Shown here: piece by piece, positions 14,760-26,384 of the stretch
How positions within the stretch are numbered: the first letter of the stretch is position 1
Layout: each line of letters begins with the position of its first letter
Assembly (NCBI GenBank): GCA_037957365.1
Contig: JARHVA010000158.1
Coordinates: forward strand, 1,198,501 to 1,262,500
Origin: Torreya grandis
Taxonomy: Eukaryota > Streptophyta > Pinopsida > Cupressales > Taxaceae
DNA length: 64,000 nucleotides
Direction of reading: 5' to 3'
Made by a program: the position numbers and the translations under genes
Notes under the pieces: generated by a model
What the model was told of the DNA's origin: nothing
The model's input: the letters and a program-made list of their open reading frames with translations, nothing else
Databases searched by the model: none

Positions 14760-16830
14760 TACAACCATATATACAATGCTCTATCTCTATGGTTAGGCTC
14801 CATCATGTCTATCTTGTGGCCTATCCACACTTCTTATCAAGGCCTCAATCTAAATCCTTTGAATAATACACTATAAAGAGGCCATCTAATATCTCAATCC
14901 ATACACCTATCCCTATAGATATACTACCCATGCCTATACCTATGCCAATTGGGCTAAGGTCACCATGTGTGTCACCCTCTCCTACTCTTATACCTATGTC
15001 ATATGGTTCAAGGTCATTATATGTGCCTATGTCATCTACATCATTATAGCTAGATGCACAACTATCTCCTCTACTAGGGCATATCATGCCTATATCTCAC
15101 CTAAACCCATATCTAATAGTGGTTGCATCCTCTCTCTCTATGCTAATATCTACCTTGATACCTCCCTTACTAATTTGAATCGGCTCAGCTAAGCTGGGGT
15201 AGATGGTACACTAGGGTCCTCTAATGCAGTAGGGTTATACAATTGTATAGTCTCATCCAAAACATCATGGAGTGCTCCCATCATAATAGACCCCCATCTC
15301 TCCTCCTCATCTATAGTTATGCCTAGAAAATCACACCTAGATAGATATTAGATCACTGTTATATCTCATAATATCTATCTACCTCTAGTCTCTATTTCAA
15401 AGTAAAAACTTAAGTAATAATTTTAATCATCTTTATTAGTTTTCTGTCTCGACCACTATGGTCTCTCCATCTACATGACTACCTAGCACATTCTCTCTAT
15501 CCACATAGCTTCCTATCACCTCCTCAACTCAAATCTAGATATCATAGATCACATCCACCTCAGCCTATGCTTAAGTGGCCTCTCTATCATCCAGCTCTCC
15601 TCTAGCTCACTTGATGGGTCATCAAGGATGGTGATAGTCTCCACTCTCTCTTGATCCTCCTAACTCCATTAATGCCATGTCCTTGGTGGTCATTATTCAT
15701 CTTATTGTGGAGATGGTGGTGGTATCTCTTATTCCATTACCTTCACACCCCTCACTTCCTACTCTACTCCCTATCATGTTCTCCCAGTCTAAGGTCATTC
15801 ATGACATAGTCTGAGTGTCATCCTCATCACTAGTGGCCCTAGTCCCTTCCTCACCCATATCTCTCTCATATGCCAAGCCCACTACTTGAGCATCAATACC
15901 AATGTTGTTAGATGAGGTAATCCCATCTATCTTGGTACCCATAATACTAGATGTGCCTCTCTCCACTAGGTGTAGTGTCCAACCACCTCTATTCTTGTTG
16001 TAGCTGGTGTAACTATATCCCAACTCAGCCATGTAGTCATTATTTGCCCATATGGATACCATACTATGTTTTTGCATATCATCATTTATAGCACTAGAAT
16101 GTGGGGCATGGATCGCACTACTTAGTCCTCTCTCCATATCTGTACTTAAAGTGACCTATCATCGACTGTATGGGATAACCCAGTCGATCGATACATAGGA
16201 TACCTCTAATATTCAAGCCATTAGTAATATGATTGATCTTATTGACCTATACCCTTTCACTAGTATCTCATATAGATAATTTATGAGCTAGACCTAGATG
16301 AAAAAGTTGAGATCATATAGTACTCCCTCCTCTAGGATCATCCTGCTCAAGGCTACCATGAATAGTTGTACCTTGTTATCGGATTTATGACATAGCACTC
16401 ACTATGTCACAAGTCTTATCATAGATTTTTGGATATCTATAATCTATTATGTATGTACATCAAACATACTAACTCTCTTACCCACCAATATCATCTTTGA
16501 GCTTGTAGCCCATATGTATAAGGTTCTCCTTTCCTCCATGCTATCTGGTATATATGTAGTCACCGATTCTCCTACTATCAGTAACCCTAGGATGAAATGC
16601 ACATCCTCTAGAATGATAGCTACCTCTACCACATCCCCATCCACCTCCCATCTGAAGGTGTTAGTTAGTCATTCCTAACATCTTAGGAACATGACTAATA
16701 TATCTACACTCAGGGGAATCCTATACATATCAACTATCCCTCCTAGGCCTACAAATACTAGTCTAGCTCTATCTCCTATCATCAAATGCTCTAGTAGATC
16801 CGGTAGCCATGATGTGTCTACCAATCTCTA
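14760..16830 (-). pseudogene. Plant mobile domain (PMD) protein pseudogene, antisense in the retrotransposon
   Basis: On the minus strand from about 16810 down, the translation with stops ignored gives GIVDMYRIPLSVDILV, then TNTFRWEVDGDVVEVA, then ILEDVHFILGLLIVGESVT. This matches the N-terminal half of the plant mobile domain (PF10536 type): an IPL(D) helix, a TF(H/R)(L/W)P(x)GE strand, and the hallmark (T)LEDVxxLLGLPIDGxPVT. Further down come LFMVALSRMILEEG and more broken frame. The C-terminal part (15800-16137, and 14845-15087 in other frames) is a low-complexity tail. Several stops and frame changes show it is dead. PMD proteins occur in MAIL1/MAIN host genes, MULE transposons and some Ty3/gypsy elements. 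Antisense extra genes before the 3' LTR are, as I recall, reported for the Tat lineage, which agrees with this position. Confidence 0.65.
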
Positions 16831-18107
16831 AAATCTGAGTCATCCTTATAACCAAGAAATAATAATAGATGTATTAGATCTTTCATGTCATGTATAATAA
16901 TAATACATTATTTTTATAATTTCAATAAAAAATAAACCTAAATTGCTTTAATTCATTTATTTTTACCTATTTTTAGTCTATTTGATCATTTTTTCCCTTG
17001 GTCATTTCAAGCCATTCTAGCCTTCTTTTGGCCTTTTACACGTATTTACGTACCATTCTAGTTCTTTAGTCAACCTAGTTTGACCAAAATTTCTCTATTT
17101 TTGGCTTGATTGACTTAAAAATCTAAGTCAACCCTCTTATTTTCCCCTCCCTAGTATTGCATTGTCATTCTCAACTTTTTAGATTAGTTGAAAAAATTGT
17201 ACTAGGTGGGCGTTCTGTAAAACATATAAGATTGGCACATACCTACTAGGTTGGTAGTGTAGATTTTGCTCTTTTTTAGCCTACTGGGTTGACTGGGTCA
17301 ACCTAGTTGTTTTTCACTGCCGACCCCTTGCATTTTCCTCAAGAAGTGCCTTTTTGTAGTTTTCTACCTAATACCTTCAAACCCATTTACCTAATTAGTT
17401 TCTCCTACCTATAGAATATAATTTGGCTTCATTCTGACATCTATAAATGCTAAAAATTAAATTTTCTAATAATACACTTAATTCATTAAATTACTGCAAA
17501 ATTGGATTACGGTTCATAGTTGCATACCTGTAGTGCACCTGTTGCTGCTCTTGGAGCTCCCCCTCATCTATCTTTTCATCTCCTCACCATCCTAGCTCAT
17601 TTGGTCTTCAGATCTCTTTTTCTCTCCTTCACAAGTCAAAATAACCAAATGACTTGTCTTTTCCCCTATTTAAAAACACTTTTCAAAATTCAAATTCTTT
17701 AATTATTTTTTTGTAGATTCCTTATTTTGCCTATATCTTTGTTTCTATTCATCTATTTTTCAAACTTTAAAATGCATTGGATTCATTATGAAGTAGAGAA
17801 TATTTTTCACTCATATGCTTATTTTCTAAATTTTTTGCTTTTTGGCTATTTGTTGCACTAACTTCTACATGTTCACCTAGTTTTTTTCACATTGGATGCC
17901 TTTACTTTCTCTTGCAGTCTACTTCTTTATCTATAACACTAAGGTAAGTAAAGGTATGTGTTTCTTAATTCTATCATTTCCTTTATCTTCTTTGTTGCTT
18001 AGTACACTTTACTTAGCATTAGCATTATGTGTTATCATGTTTTATTTCTCAAAGCACCATATCGTGTTGCACTTACGTGACACATGATGAGCTTAGAGTG
18101 GGGAGTA
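16831..18107. other. Non-coding region before the 3' LTR
   Basis: No gene seen. Contains further copies of the GTTGACTGGGTCAACC motif near 17290. The purine-rich stretch GAGCTTAGAGTGGGGAG ends at about 18105, immediately before the 3' LTR, and is the best candidate for the polypurine tract that primes plus-strand synthesis. Confidence 0.5.
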
Positions 18108-19364
18108 TATATACATATAATATTTTCAAAATTTTATCAATTATTGACACTTTGTATGTTTTAGGAACCCAGTGAGTCTCAATCTCTTTGAGTGCATGTC
18201 TTAAGGGGTACACTAGGAAAGGGGTGGGTAGACCATTGGTACTTCATAAGATTATTTTATCTTTTATCACTTTCCATCTACACACTTATCTCCTAAAACC
18301 ATTTAACCTAAGATTATTTTTCTCTATCTTGCCCATTTCAATCATTTGTCATGCTTTACCCTCCATGTTCTTACCTTAACCCCCTTTCACCAGTTAACTA
18401 TACTAAGTTGACTAGGTTGACACTGTATAATTTTTAACCTCTAATTAGTGTATAAGGTCGATAGGGTTAACCCTTTACTATTTACAGATATTTCTCACTT
18501 AGAGTTTTTTTATCCCTTTAGCTCACCTAGCTTAGGACCCAGTGATTTATCTCCTAAAAACATACAGGGTCGACTAGGTCAACCCTGTATAGCTGATATA
18601 TTCAAAAAGATTTAGGGAAAGATTTGCCTATATATACAAGTTTATTTCCAACCATTTAAGAATATATAAGTGGAGAATAATAAGTGATAATGGACATCTA
18701 CTTATTAACCATTTTACTTGAGAAATAAAGCTTGAGGTTCCATACTTTCTTTGGAGATATAGATCATATTTTATGGAGAAGTCTTTTGGATGCATAGATA
18801 GGTTATGTGGCCTAGAGTTTATATGTCTTTGTTATCCTTACATACCATAACAATCTCATGTGAAGTACCTTGGCCAAGGGAGATATTAAGGCTCAGTGGG
18901 TTCATCTTCAAAGGTAAGTATTCCTAACTTTATTTATCTTTTGTAAGAGTAGATAGATAATTTAGTTGTGCTTCTCTCCCATGCATTAGGATTCCATATA
19001 CATTGACGTGAGTATATGTCTTCTATGCATGTTTAGTTTAATTTGTTGTATTTCTAAATTACACTTTGTGCTATAAGTTTTGGTGTGCACTAAATTAGAT
19101 TTAATTTCTTGTTTATTATAATAGAGTGAATATTAAACCTAAGACTCTTTTAGGGTTATTTCATGATTGTGTTAGACTGTAGGCTTTAGAACCCTTATTA
19201 TCATGGTGTCATGTGACAAGTGATCCCCTGATCAGGTCTAGTGGATCCTCATATTGGTCATGCTCTCATTTAACAAATGTATTCCCAATTAGAAGTGTAG
19301 ATATTCTCTATCTTCTCTGAACCAAGATTGATTTATAGACATGATGCATTTTTGATTGCATACA
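18108..19364 (+). repeat. 3' LTR of the 14.7-kb element
   Basis: Collinear with 4669-5907 throughout. Landmarks include AAGGGGT(G/A)CA(T/C)...GAAAGGGGTGGGTAGACCATTGGT near the start and TTTTTGATTGCATACA at the end. The many differences indicate an old insertion. Confidence 0.8.
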
Positions 19365-22300
19365 CCATTCTTTCCCACCCCTACTTGGTAGATCATGACA
19401 TGTGAATAGCTTGGATTAGACTGATAGTGTGTCCAACCCTCTTATGTAGGTGGCTCAAGAACTCAAGTAGGATATGAATCCATCATTGACCACCCATATG
19501 TATCAGATGCATTTGAAATTGAACTGCATGAAGTACTGTAAATGTCTAACTAGGTATATATAGTTGTGTATGTTAGCTTTGTGTCAACTCGTGTATATTA
19601 GGTGGATTTGAGACACTTGAGAATGTCAATCACTGCATATGGAGTAAGGAATGAAACTAGTGTGCAACCTAGAATATGATAGCATGTGTATATATTATAG
19701 ATAATTACATGGAATTTTTCATTCCATCTGATCAATTGGTGTGTAAGTGAGAATATGGAAATAATGTGTCATGCACATGCCCCCAAATATGATATCTAAG
19801 AATATGTATTCTAGATTGAGTTATAATAAACTATATATGGGTATCTAAACTAAATATGAGAATGTTCATGCCATGCATGATGCCCCCAATCTGAGCAAAT
19901 TGATATGAATCTAAGTTAAATTAGTGTGAATTTAAGCAAAACTGAGTATAACTGATAAATCTATAACTGAATATGTGCAAACCTATATTTTACCTATTGT
20001 ATTATTCTAGCCAATCTGGGTTGTTATGAAATTGAGGCTATTAAATATTAGCTCCATGTCTTTGATAGTAACACCATTTTTAAAAATGTGGAACTAGTGT
20101 TCTAATTTGGGTGCTAGTTTCCTTGTGGTATGATTTCTATGCAACTCTGCTACTTTTTGGGTCACTGTTTTCCCACTATGTTTACCTATGTCTATTTTTT
20201 TATAACTAAACTTGTGTGCTAAAAAATGCACTCTAAGTGCAATATAAGATCCTACTCTCTATGATAAACCCCTGTGAATAGCCTTTCTTTTGAGGGGAGT
20301 TATTGAACATGTGTAATAACTATTCTTAAAATTAAAAAACTATGCAAAATGTGTGTTATTTGGATAATATATGATAATTGTGTAATAATCCAATATAATT
20401 TGCATACATAACATCAAAACATAAGATAAACTAAGCATAAATATGTAATGTAAGATGTATGTCATGTCTAACATTCACAAGGGTGTCAAGATAGATATAA
20501 TCAATGCATGTAATAATAAATTTGAGTAAAATTGGGTAGCTACCTAGGGGGATGGGGCATGATGTCCATAATGGCACCTACGTAAGAAGGGTAGATGCAT
20601 GAGGTCCCTTATGGCATCCAAAATTGGTGTGTGTAACAAGAAAATATAAGTCTCATGGTCATGATGCATATGAAAAATCATACATACAAAACATATGAGG
20701 CATGCAAAGTAGGCCAAGGGGCCATAATACAAGGGACATGGGCACATGTCACTAAATCTAAGAAAAATAAGACATACAAGGACATGTTCATATGTTTACA
20801 TATGCAAGCAACAAGAAAGTTGGTGTAAAGCCACATAGAAGGACATGTGTCAAGTGTTTTCATACACAATCAATAAGGCACACATAAGGACTTAGACACA
20901 TGCCCAAATCATACATATTATGAATAGAAGTGGCATAGATCCAAAGAACAATGGCAGATTTAAATGCCCTTGAATAGAAGAAGCATAGAGATACAATCAA
21001 ATTTAAACTAGTAAATATGGAAAAAAAAAGTATGCATGAATATGTAATACAAAATATTTTTAATATTTAAGATGTATATATGTTGAGTCTAAAGTAGTAA
21101 TAGTTGACAAAAAATATGAGTAAGAGTAGTGTGATCAATATCAAGATATAACAATGCTAAAGTTGGGATGTAGAGTATAGAAAGATAGAACCTAGGAATC
21201 AAAACTATGTATAAGGTGCCCCAAGTGGGTGAACGTGTCAAGTGAAAACCCATGTATCTATGTAAATTCCTCCAGTGGGTAGATAATATAAAGTCTTGAC
21301 TGGTGTAGTGGACTTCAGTCCTATAAAAAATCTACAAGAACTTGACAAGAATAAGTGAAGCATGTATTTATGATAAAACTAACTATACTAAGATAGCTAG
21401 CATATGTGGTGTCTATAAAATATAATAAGTGTAAACATAAAAATGTATAAAATCTATAATTTTGTGTATTCTAAGTAATTATTTGAATGTTTTTGGATTT
21501 TACGGATATAAGTTATTTACAAACAACATGAAAATGAACAATGTATAAGGAGAAAGAGAGAAGGAAAGTATGTACAATAAGGGAGGAACAATACTAATCA
21601 AAGAGTCTCATGGGAGACTCACTATCGTTATAGCCTATATCAAAAATATGAATGACAATCTCTCGTGTAGTGTGATTGTTATGTTGTTGCATTAAGAATC
21701 TGAGTATTGTTAATCATCAACATCATAATAACCTAAAATGCTAGAGGGAATTGCCTCATGATGTGGAGTTGACCTTCTTGAATTGTGCTTTGGAATATTG
21801 ATTTTGATTTTTCCCTTAGAAACTATGCTTATTTTAGGAATATGGTATTGTTGAGGCTCTTTTGCTAGAGAGCTTATTTTAAGAATGCTTGGTGGCTTAC
21901 CCTGATTTTAACTTTACAATTTAAGTTCTTGCTCTTTTTATAACATTTCTTATGCATCTATTTATTTTACATTGATAAATTATATATGTGACTAATTTTC
22001 CTTAGGATGTTTAATAAATCCCAAACCTTGTTGACCAACATTATCAACTACTTGAATAGGAGAAGTGATGCCTTGGGCTTGCTTGGCCAAACCTTAACCA
22101 TGATAACCAAATTGTTTTAGATATTTTTGACTAAACCCATACTACTTTGAAAGTTTGGCCTCATTTTAGAGAGGTATATTTACATTTTGTACTTGCTTTA
22201 CATATGCTTTGTGTACTATTTATTACTCTAATTGTGCTATATGAACCTTTTGTTGTTATGAGTTATGCTTTTGTAACGATTTTTATACTATTTTTGAATT

Positions 22301-23214
22301 TGACCATTTTTGAATTTTTAAATGTGTCATTGTGTGTTGTTTGGATGATGTCTCACTATTTGAGTCATATGTATCCATTATCTATTATATATTTTTTTTT
22401 AATGTTAAACATGAATTGGTGTGGTGTCCATGCATTCTATGATACACACAATAATATCTAAATCTCCTCATTGGGTGTAGAGGGGGTAGATTAATTAGCT
22501 TAGCTTTAATTATCTCCCTTAGTACCTCACTTGAACTCTTATTTTATCTTTGAATGTTTTTTGAATCACTAGGTGTTGATGTAGCTTATTGTGATTTATG
22601 ATTTGGATATGAAAGAGTGTTAATAAAAACTTTGATAGGTGTAGATGCATATACACATTTTATACTAGCATATTGTGAATACTATATACATGTAATGTGA
22701 TTTTATAATAATATGACATGTTCACTTAATAACTGATTCTAAATCTTTAAATATGATATTATCTTGTTCATACTGATAAGTTGATCCCTTAAAGTCTCAC
22801 AAGTGAAAATCCTATTTGCTTTTGATTGAACATGTAGGCACATATGTTTTAGGAAAGAGGTGTGAATAGGTTGGGTATGGGTATTAGTGACAATGGTATA
22901 AGATGCTTCATTTCATGGAGGAGTTATAGCATGGACCTGGTTAGAGGGAAAGTAAATATCACCCTCATGGAAATGAGGAGGAAGAGATTATTTCTTGTGC
23001 ATAAGATACGACATCAAAACTTGAAACATAGTTGCTAGATTATGTGTTAAATCCTCTGTGTGTAAGGGTTTACTTGTTAATGAAATTCCACATAAGATAA
23101 AAATAACATCCTAAAGAAATAATGAAATATGACAAGCATTTTAATTGATGTAAAACATCATGTATACATGAGTTTATGTCTTTTTTGAGTTCATTCTAAA
23201 TTAAAGGAAAAAAG
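19365..23214. other. 3.85 kb without recognisable genes
   Basis: AT-rich sequence with only short open frames on both strands, none with a motif I can name. A 60-100-bp piece near 19420-19480 resembles the left flank of the 14.7-kb element (4600-4665). The frame at 22147-22461 (104 codons) is hydrophobic throughout and in a T-rich tract, so I regard it as a chance frame. Confidence 0.5.
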
Positions 23215-23518
23215 TGTTGAGTTGTGGAGCTAAAAGCTTCACTAATGAGCTAATGTGGAGGTTACTGGGCTTACATAGTAACCAACATTGGTTAGAACCA
23301 ACCAACATCAGTTAGGGGTCGATCAACATTAGTAAGAATCCATCAGAACTAGCCCACATCAGTTAGGGGTCCACTAGCATCGGTCATCTTCAGACTGACA
23401 CCGACTTCTGTGCATTTTCAGGCGTTTCCAAAATTGCTATATTTAGGAGAACAATTAGTTTGCATGTAAAGACTAAAATTAGTCGAGTCTATTTTTCTAA
23501 TTATTTTTTTCTTTCAAT

Positions 23519-23529
23519 TCTATTTAAGA
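23519..23529 (+). promoter_or_regulatory. TATA-like box in copia LTR A
   Basis: TCTATTTAAGA is followed by GACCCATGGGG. The same CTATTTAAGAG occurs at matching places in LTR B (about 25971) and LTR C (about 28474), and on the minus strand in both LTRs of the related element (about 31899-31907 and 34839-34847). Conservation across five LTRs supports it as the LTR promoter core. No experimental start site is known. Confidence 0.55.
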
Positions 23530-23829
23530 GACCCATGGGGCAGTATTGTAATTGAGGGGGAACAATTCAGTAATTGAATTGGTTGTAATTGATTGAGAGA
23601 GAGAGAGAGAGAACTCTTGAGGAAGAATTATTGTACATCTGAGAGGTGTGAGGAGAGAGATATTTCTTCATTGTATTTCCTTTTGGAAGAGTTTAATACA
23701 CATTAGGTGTTTCTTGTATCTCTTATTATTTACTATTTCTAATTTCTAGTTACTTATTACTTCTGGTTTCAATTTCGTGTTTAGTTGCTTATACAAAAGT
23801 AATCAATTGTACTCTAAGATCCTAACAAC

Positions 23830-23841
23830 TGGTATCAGAGC
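23830..23841 (+). other. Primer-site sequence buried inside the LTR end
   Basis: TGGTATCAGAGC, the complement of the initiator-Met tRNA 3' end, occurs 14 bp before the LTR's right end. It is preceded by CCTAACAAC, itself like an LTR end. The same arrangement is in LTRs B and C. It looks like a fossil primer site absorbed into the LTR. Confidence 0.75.
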
Positions 23842-23857
23842 TCTAAACACTAACAAG

Positions 23858-23869
23858 TGGTATCAGAGC
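23858..23869 (+). other. Primer-binding site (initiator-Met type), copy 1
   Basis: TGGTATCAGAGC begins two bases after the LTR end. This is the standard primer site of plant Ty1/copia elements, matching the 3' end of initiator methionine tRNA. Confidence 0.85.
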
Positions 23870-23933
23870 ATGTTAGTGTTTTTTTATTACAAAATCTACT
23901 CACAAGGGTTTCTGATTGAGTGGGAGTAAACCA

Positions 23934-25576
23934 ATGGTAGAATAAAGTAAACTAAAAATGGATAAATTCAATGGCAAGAATTATCAATTATGGAGGATGT
24001 AGATTGAAGATTATCTGTATCAGAAAGATTTGTATTTACCATTGGGTGGGGTTTCAAGGAATCCCATAGATATAGAAGATAAATAATGGAATGTTCTTGA
24101 TAGAAAGGCTCTTGGATCTATAAGGTTGAGCCTAGCAGCTTCTGTGTTTTCCAACTTATCACAGGCAAAAACAATGGTAGAGTTAATGGATACTTTGAAA
24201 AATTTATATAAAAAACTCTCAGCTTTGAATAAGGTATATCTTATGAAGCAATTATTTAATTTTTAAATGCAGGAAGGTGGATCTGTGTCTAGTCATCTTA
24301 ATGATTTCCATGCAATAGTAAATCAATTAAATTTACTCAAAATAGTTTTTGATGATGAAATTAAGGCTCTCTTAATCTTATGCTCTTTACTTGAAAGTTG
24401 GCATAGTTTGGTAATGGTAGTTAGTAATACTACATCTGCTTCAAATATCTTGAAAGTTGATGATGTTGTTAGTGTAATCTTGAATGAAAAAATTCACAAG
24501 AAAAGCATAGGGGAAACATTAGGTAATGTTTTAAGTGTTGAAAGCAGGAGAAGGCAAGAGAGAAGGGCAAGCAAGGGAAATCAAGGTCAAAGATGGGAAG
24601 TAGATCCAAATTTAGAAATGGAAGAATAACCTGCTAGAATTGTGAAAAGAAAGGGCATGCAAAGAAAGATTATTGGTTGAAGGATAACAAAGAAAATCAG
24701 CATGAAGGTAATAAAAAAGCAAAAGTTGCAGGTATTGTTGCATAGGATGCTCTTACATTTTCTTTGGATAATAAAGTAGAATCATGGGTTTTAGATTCTA
24801 GTGCCTCTTTCCATGCAACCCCAAATAGAGAATTTTTCAATGATTATGTCCATGGAGATTTTGGAAAAGTTTATTTAGGGGATGATGAGCCTTGTAAAAT
24901 TGTTGGCAAAGGAAAAGTGCAGCTGAAATCGTAGAATGGAAACACATGGGTGTTGAAGGATGTCATGCATGTACCCATCTTGAAGAGGAATCTGATTTCT
25001 ACAAGAAATTTGGGTGATGAGGGTTGCACAGTAACTCTCACAGCTGAATCTTGGAAAGTTTCTAAGGGTGTACTTGTATTAGCAAAAGGTAAGAGAGTAG
25101 GTACACTTTATCTATCTACTTGTATTACTGATTATTCTTCTTCTATTTTATCTACTTTAGATGTAGATGCAAAGTTGTGGCATTGTAGGCTTGGTCACAT
25201 GAGTGAGAAGGGAATGAATGTTCTTAAGTCAAAAGGTAAGCTTTCAGATTTGAAAAGCATAGATCTAGATTTCTGTGAGCATTGTATTTTTGGGAAATAG
25301 AAGAAAGTGAAGTTTCTCAAAACTGGGTCAACAAAGAAGAAGCACAAGTTGGAGCTAGTTCACACATACATGTGAGGACCAGCTCAGGTAGCTTCTATTA
25401 GAGGATCACAGTATTATGTTTCTTTCATTGATGATGCTATAAGAAAGGTATTGGAGGATGGACAGTTGAAGCTGGAAAAGATCCATACGAATAAGAACTC
25501 TATTGATATATTAACAAAGCTGGTAACAAAGGAGAAGTTAAATCTTCATTCAAATTTTGTTGGTCTTCAAGATTGA
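23934..25576 (+). pseudogene. Ty1/copia gag-pol remnant, copy 1
   Basis: In order: a UBN2-type gag beginning near 23934 and clearly at KFNGKNYQLW (about 23965), with QEGGSVSSHLNDFHAIVNQL at 24270; a zinc knuckle at about 24633-24675 whose first Trp is a stop and whose last Cys is Tyr; a protease with DSS in place of catalytic DSG (VLDSSASFHATPN near 24790); the GAG-pre-integrase domain with LWHCRLGHMSEKGM and CEHCIFGK (25180-25300); and integrase up to YYVSFIDDAIRKV. It then joins directly to LEDGQLKLEKIHTNKNS and the pol C-terminus ending at TGA 25576. At least seven in-frame stops. The start is chosen because the equivalent ATG in copy 2 opens the frame. Confidence 0.85.
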
Positions 25577-25650
25577 ACTTGAAGAGAGAGAAACAAGCCA
25601 GAGATGTTTAGAAGATGTTGTTGTACAGGTATAGGTGTAGCTATTTATCT

Positions 25651-25663
25651 CCAAGTGGGAGAT
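25651..25663 (+). other. Polypurine tract before LTR B
   Basis: CCAAGTGGGAGAT lies immediately before TGTTGAG. Copia elements prime plus-strand DNA from such a tract. The equivalent before LTR C is CAAGTGGGATAT (28104-28115), and on the minus strand the related element has the same CAAGTGGGAGAT (32238-32249). Confidence 0.8.
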
Positions 25664-26306
25664 TGTTGAGTTATAGAGCTAAAAACTTCACTAATGAGCT
25701 AATGTGGAGGTTGTTGGGCTTACAAAGTAACTGACATCAGTCAAAACCAACTGACATTGATTAGGGGTTGACTGACATCAGTCGAAATCAGTCATAACCA
25801 ACTGACATTGGTTAGGGGTTGGCTGGCATCGGTCATCTTCAGATCGACACCGACTTCTATGCATTTCCAAGTATTTTCAGAATTGCTATTTTTAGGAGAA
25901 CAATTAGTTTGCATGTAAAGACTAAAATTAGTCTTGAGTCTATTTTTCTAATTATTATTTGCTTTTAATTCTATTTAAGAGACCCATGGGGTAGTATTGT
26001 AATTGAGGGGGAACAATTCAATAATTGAATTGGTTGTAATTAATTGAGAGAGAGAGAGAGAGAAATCTTGAGAGAGAATTATTGTACATCTGAGAGGTGT
26101 GAGAAGAGAGAGATTTATTTATTGTATTTTCTTCTGAAAGAGTTTAATACACATTGGGTGTTTCTTGTATCTCTTATTATTTGTTGTTTCTGATTTCTAG
26201 TTACTTATTACTTTTGGTTTCAATTTCGTGTTTAGTTGCTTATACAAAAGTAATCAATTATACTCTAAGATCCTAACAACTGGTATTAGAGCTCTAAACA
26301 CTAACA
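25664..26306 (+). repeat. Copia LTR B (643 bp), shared by both copies
   Basis: Starts TGTTGAGTTATAGAGC and ends CACTAACA. It is the 3' LTR of the first interior and the 5' LTR of the second. It differs from LTR A by roughly 10% by eye, mostly C/T and G/A. The primer site after it has decayed to TGGTATAAGAGT (26309-26320). Confidence 0.85.
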
Positions 26307-26384
26307 AGTGGTATAAGAGTGTGTTAGTATTTGTTGATTATATAATTCACTCATAAGGGTTTCTGATTGAGTGGGAGTAAAGTA

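Larger units (their letters stand above)
23215..23855 (+). repeat. Copia LTR A (641 bp)
   Basis: Starts TGTTGAGTTGTGGAGC and ends ACACTAACA. The right end is fixed by LTR C, where similarity stops exactly after ACACTAACA at 28809. The first 200 bp hold degenerate tandem copies of an (A/G)ACATC(A/G)GTTAG motif. A (GA)n run lies near 23595. The last 30 bp contain a primer-site-like TGGTATCAGAGC, described separately. Confidence 0.85.

Noticed and set aside
22147..22461. 104-codon hydrophobic frame resembling a membrane protein
   Set aside because: T-rich DNA gives Phe/Leu/Val-rich text in this frame. There is no start context, homology or neighbouring support.
23580..23612. (GA)n run as a regulatory GAGA element
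   Set aside because: It is present in all three LTRs but is a short variable microsatellite. Nothing shows regulatory use.
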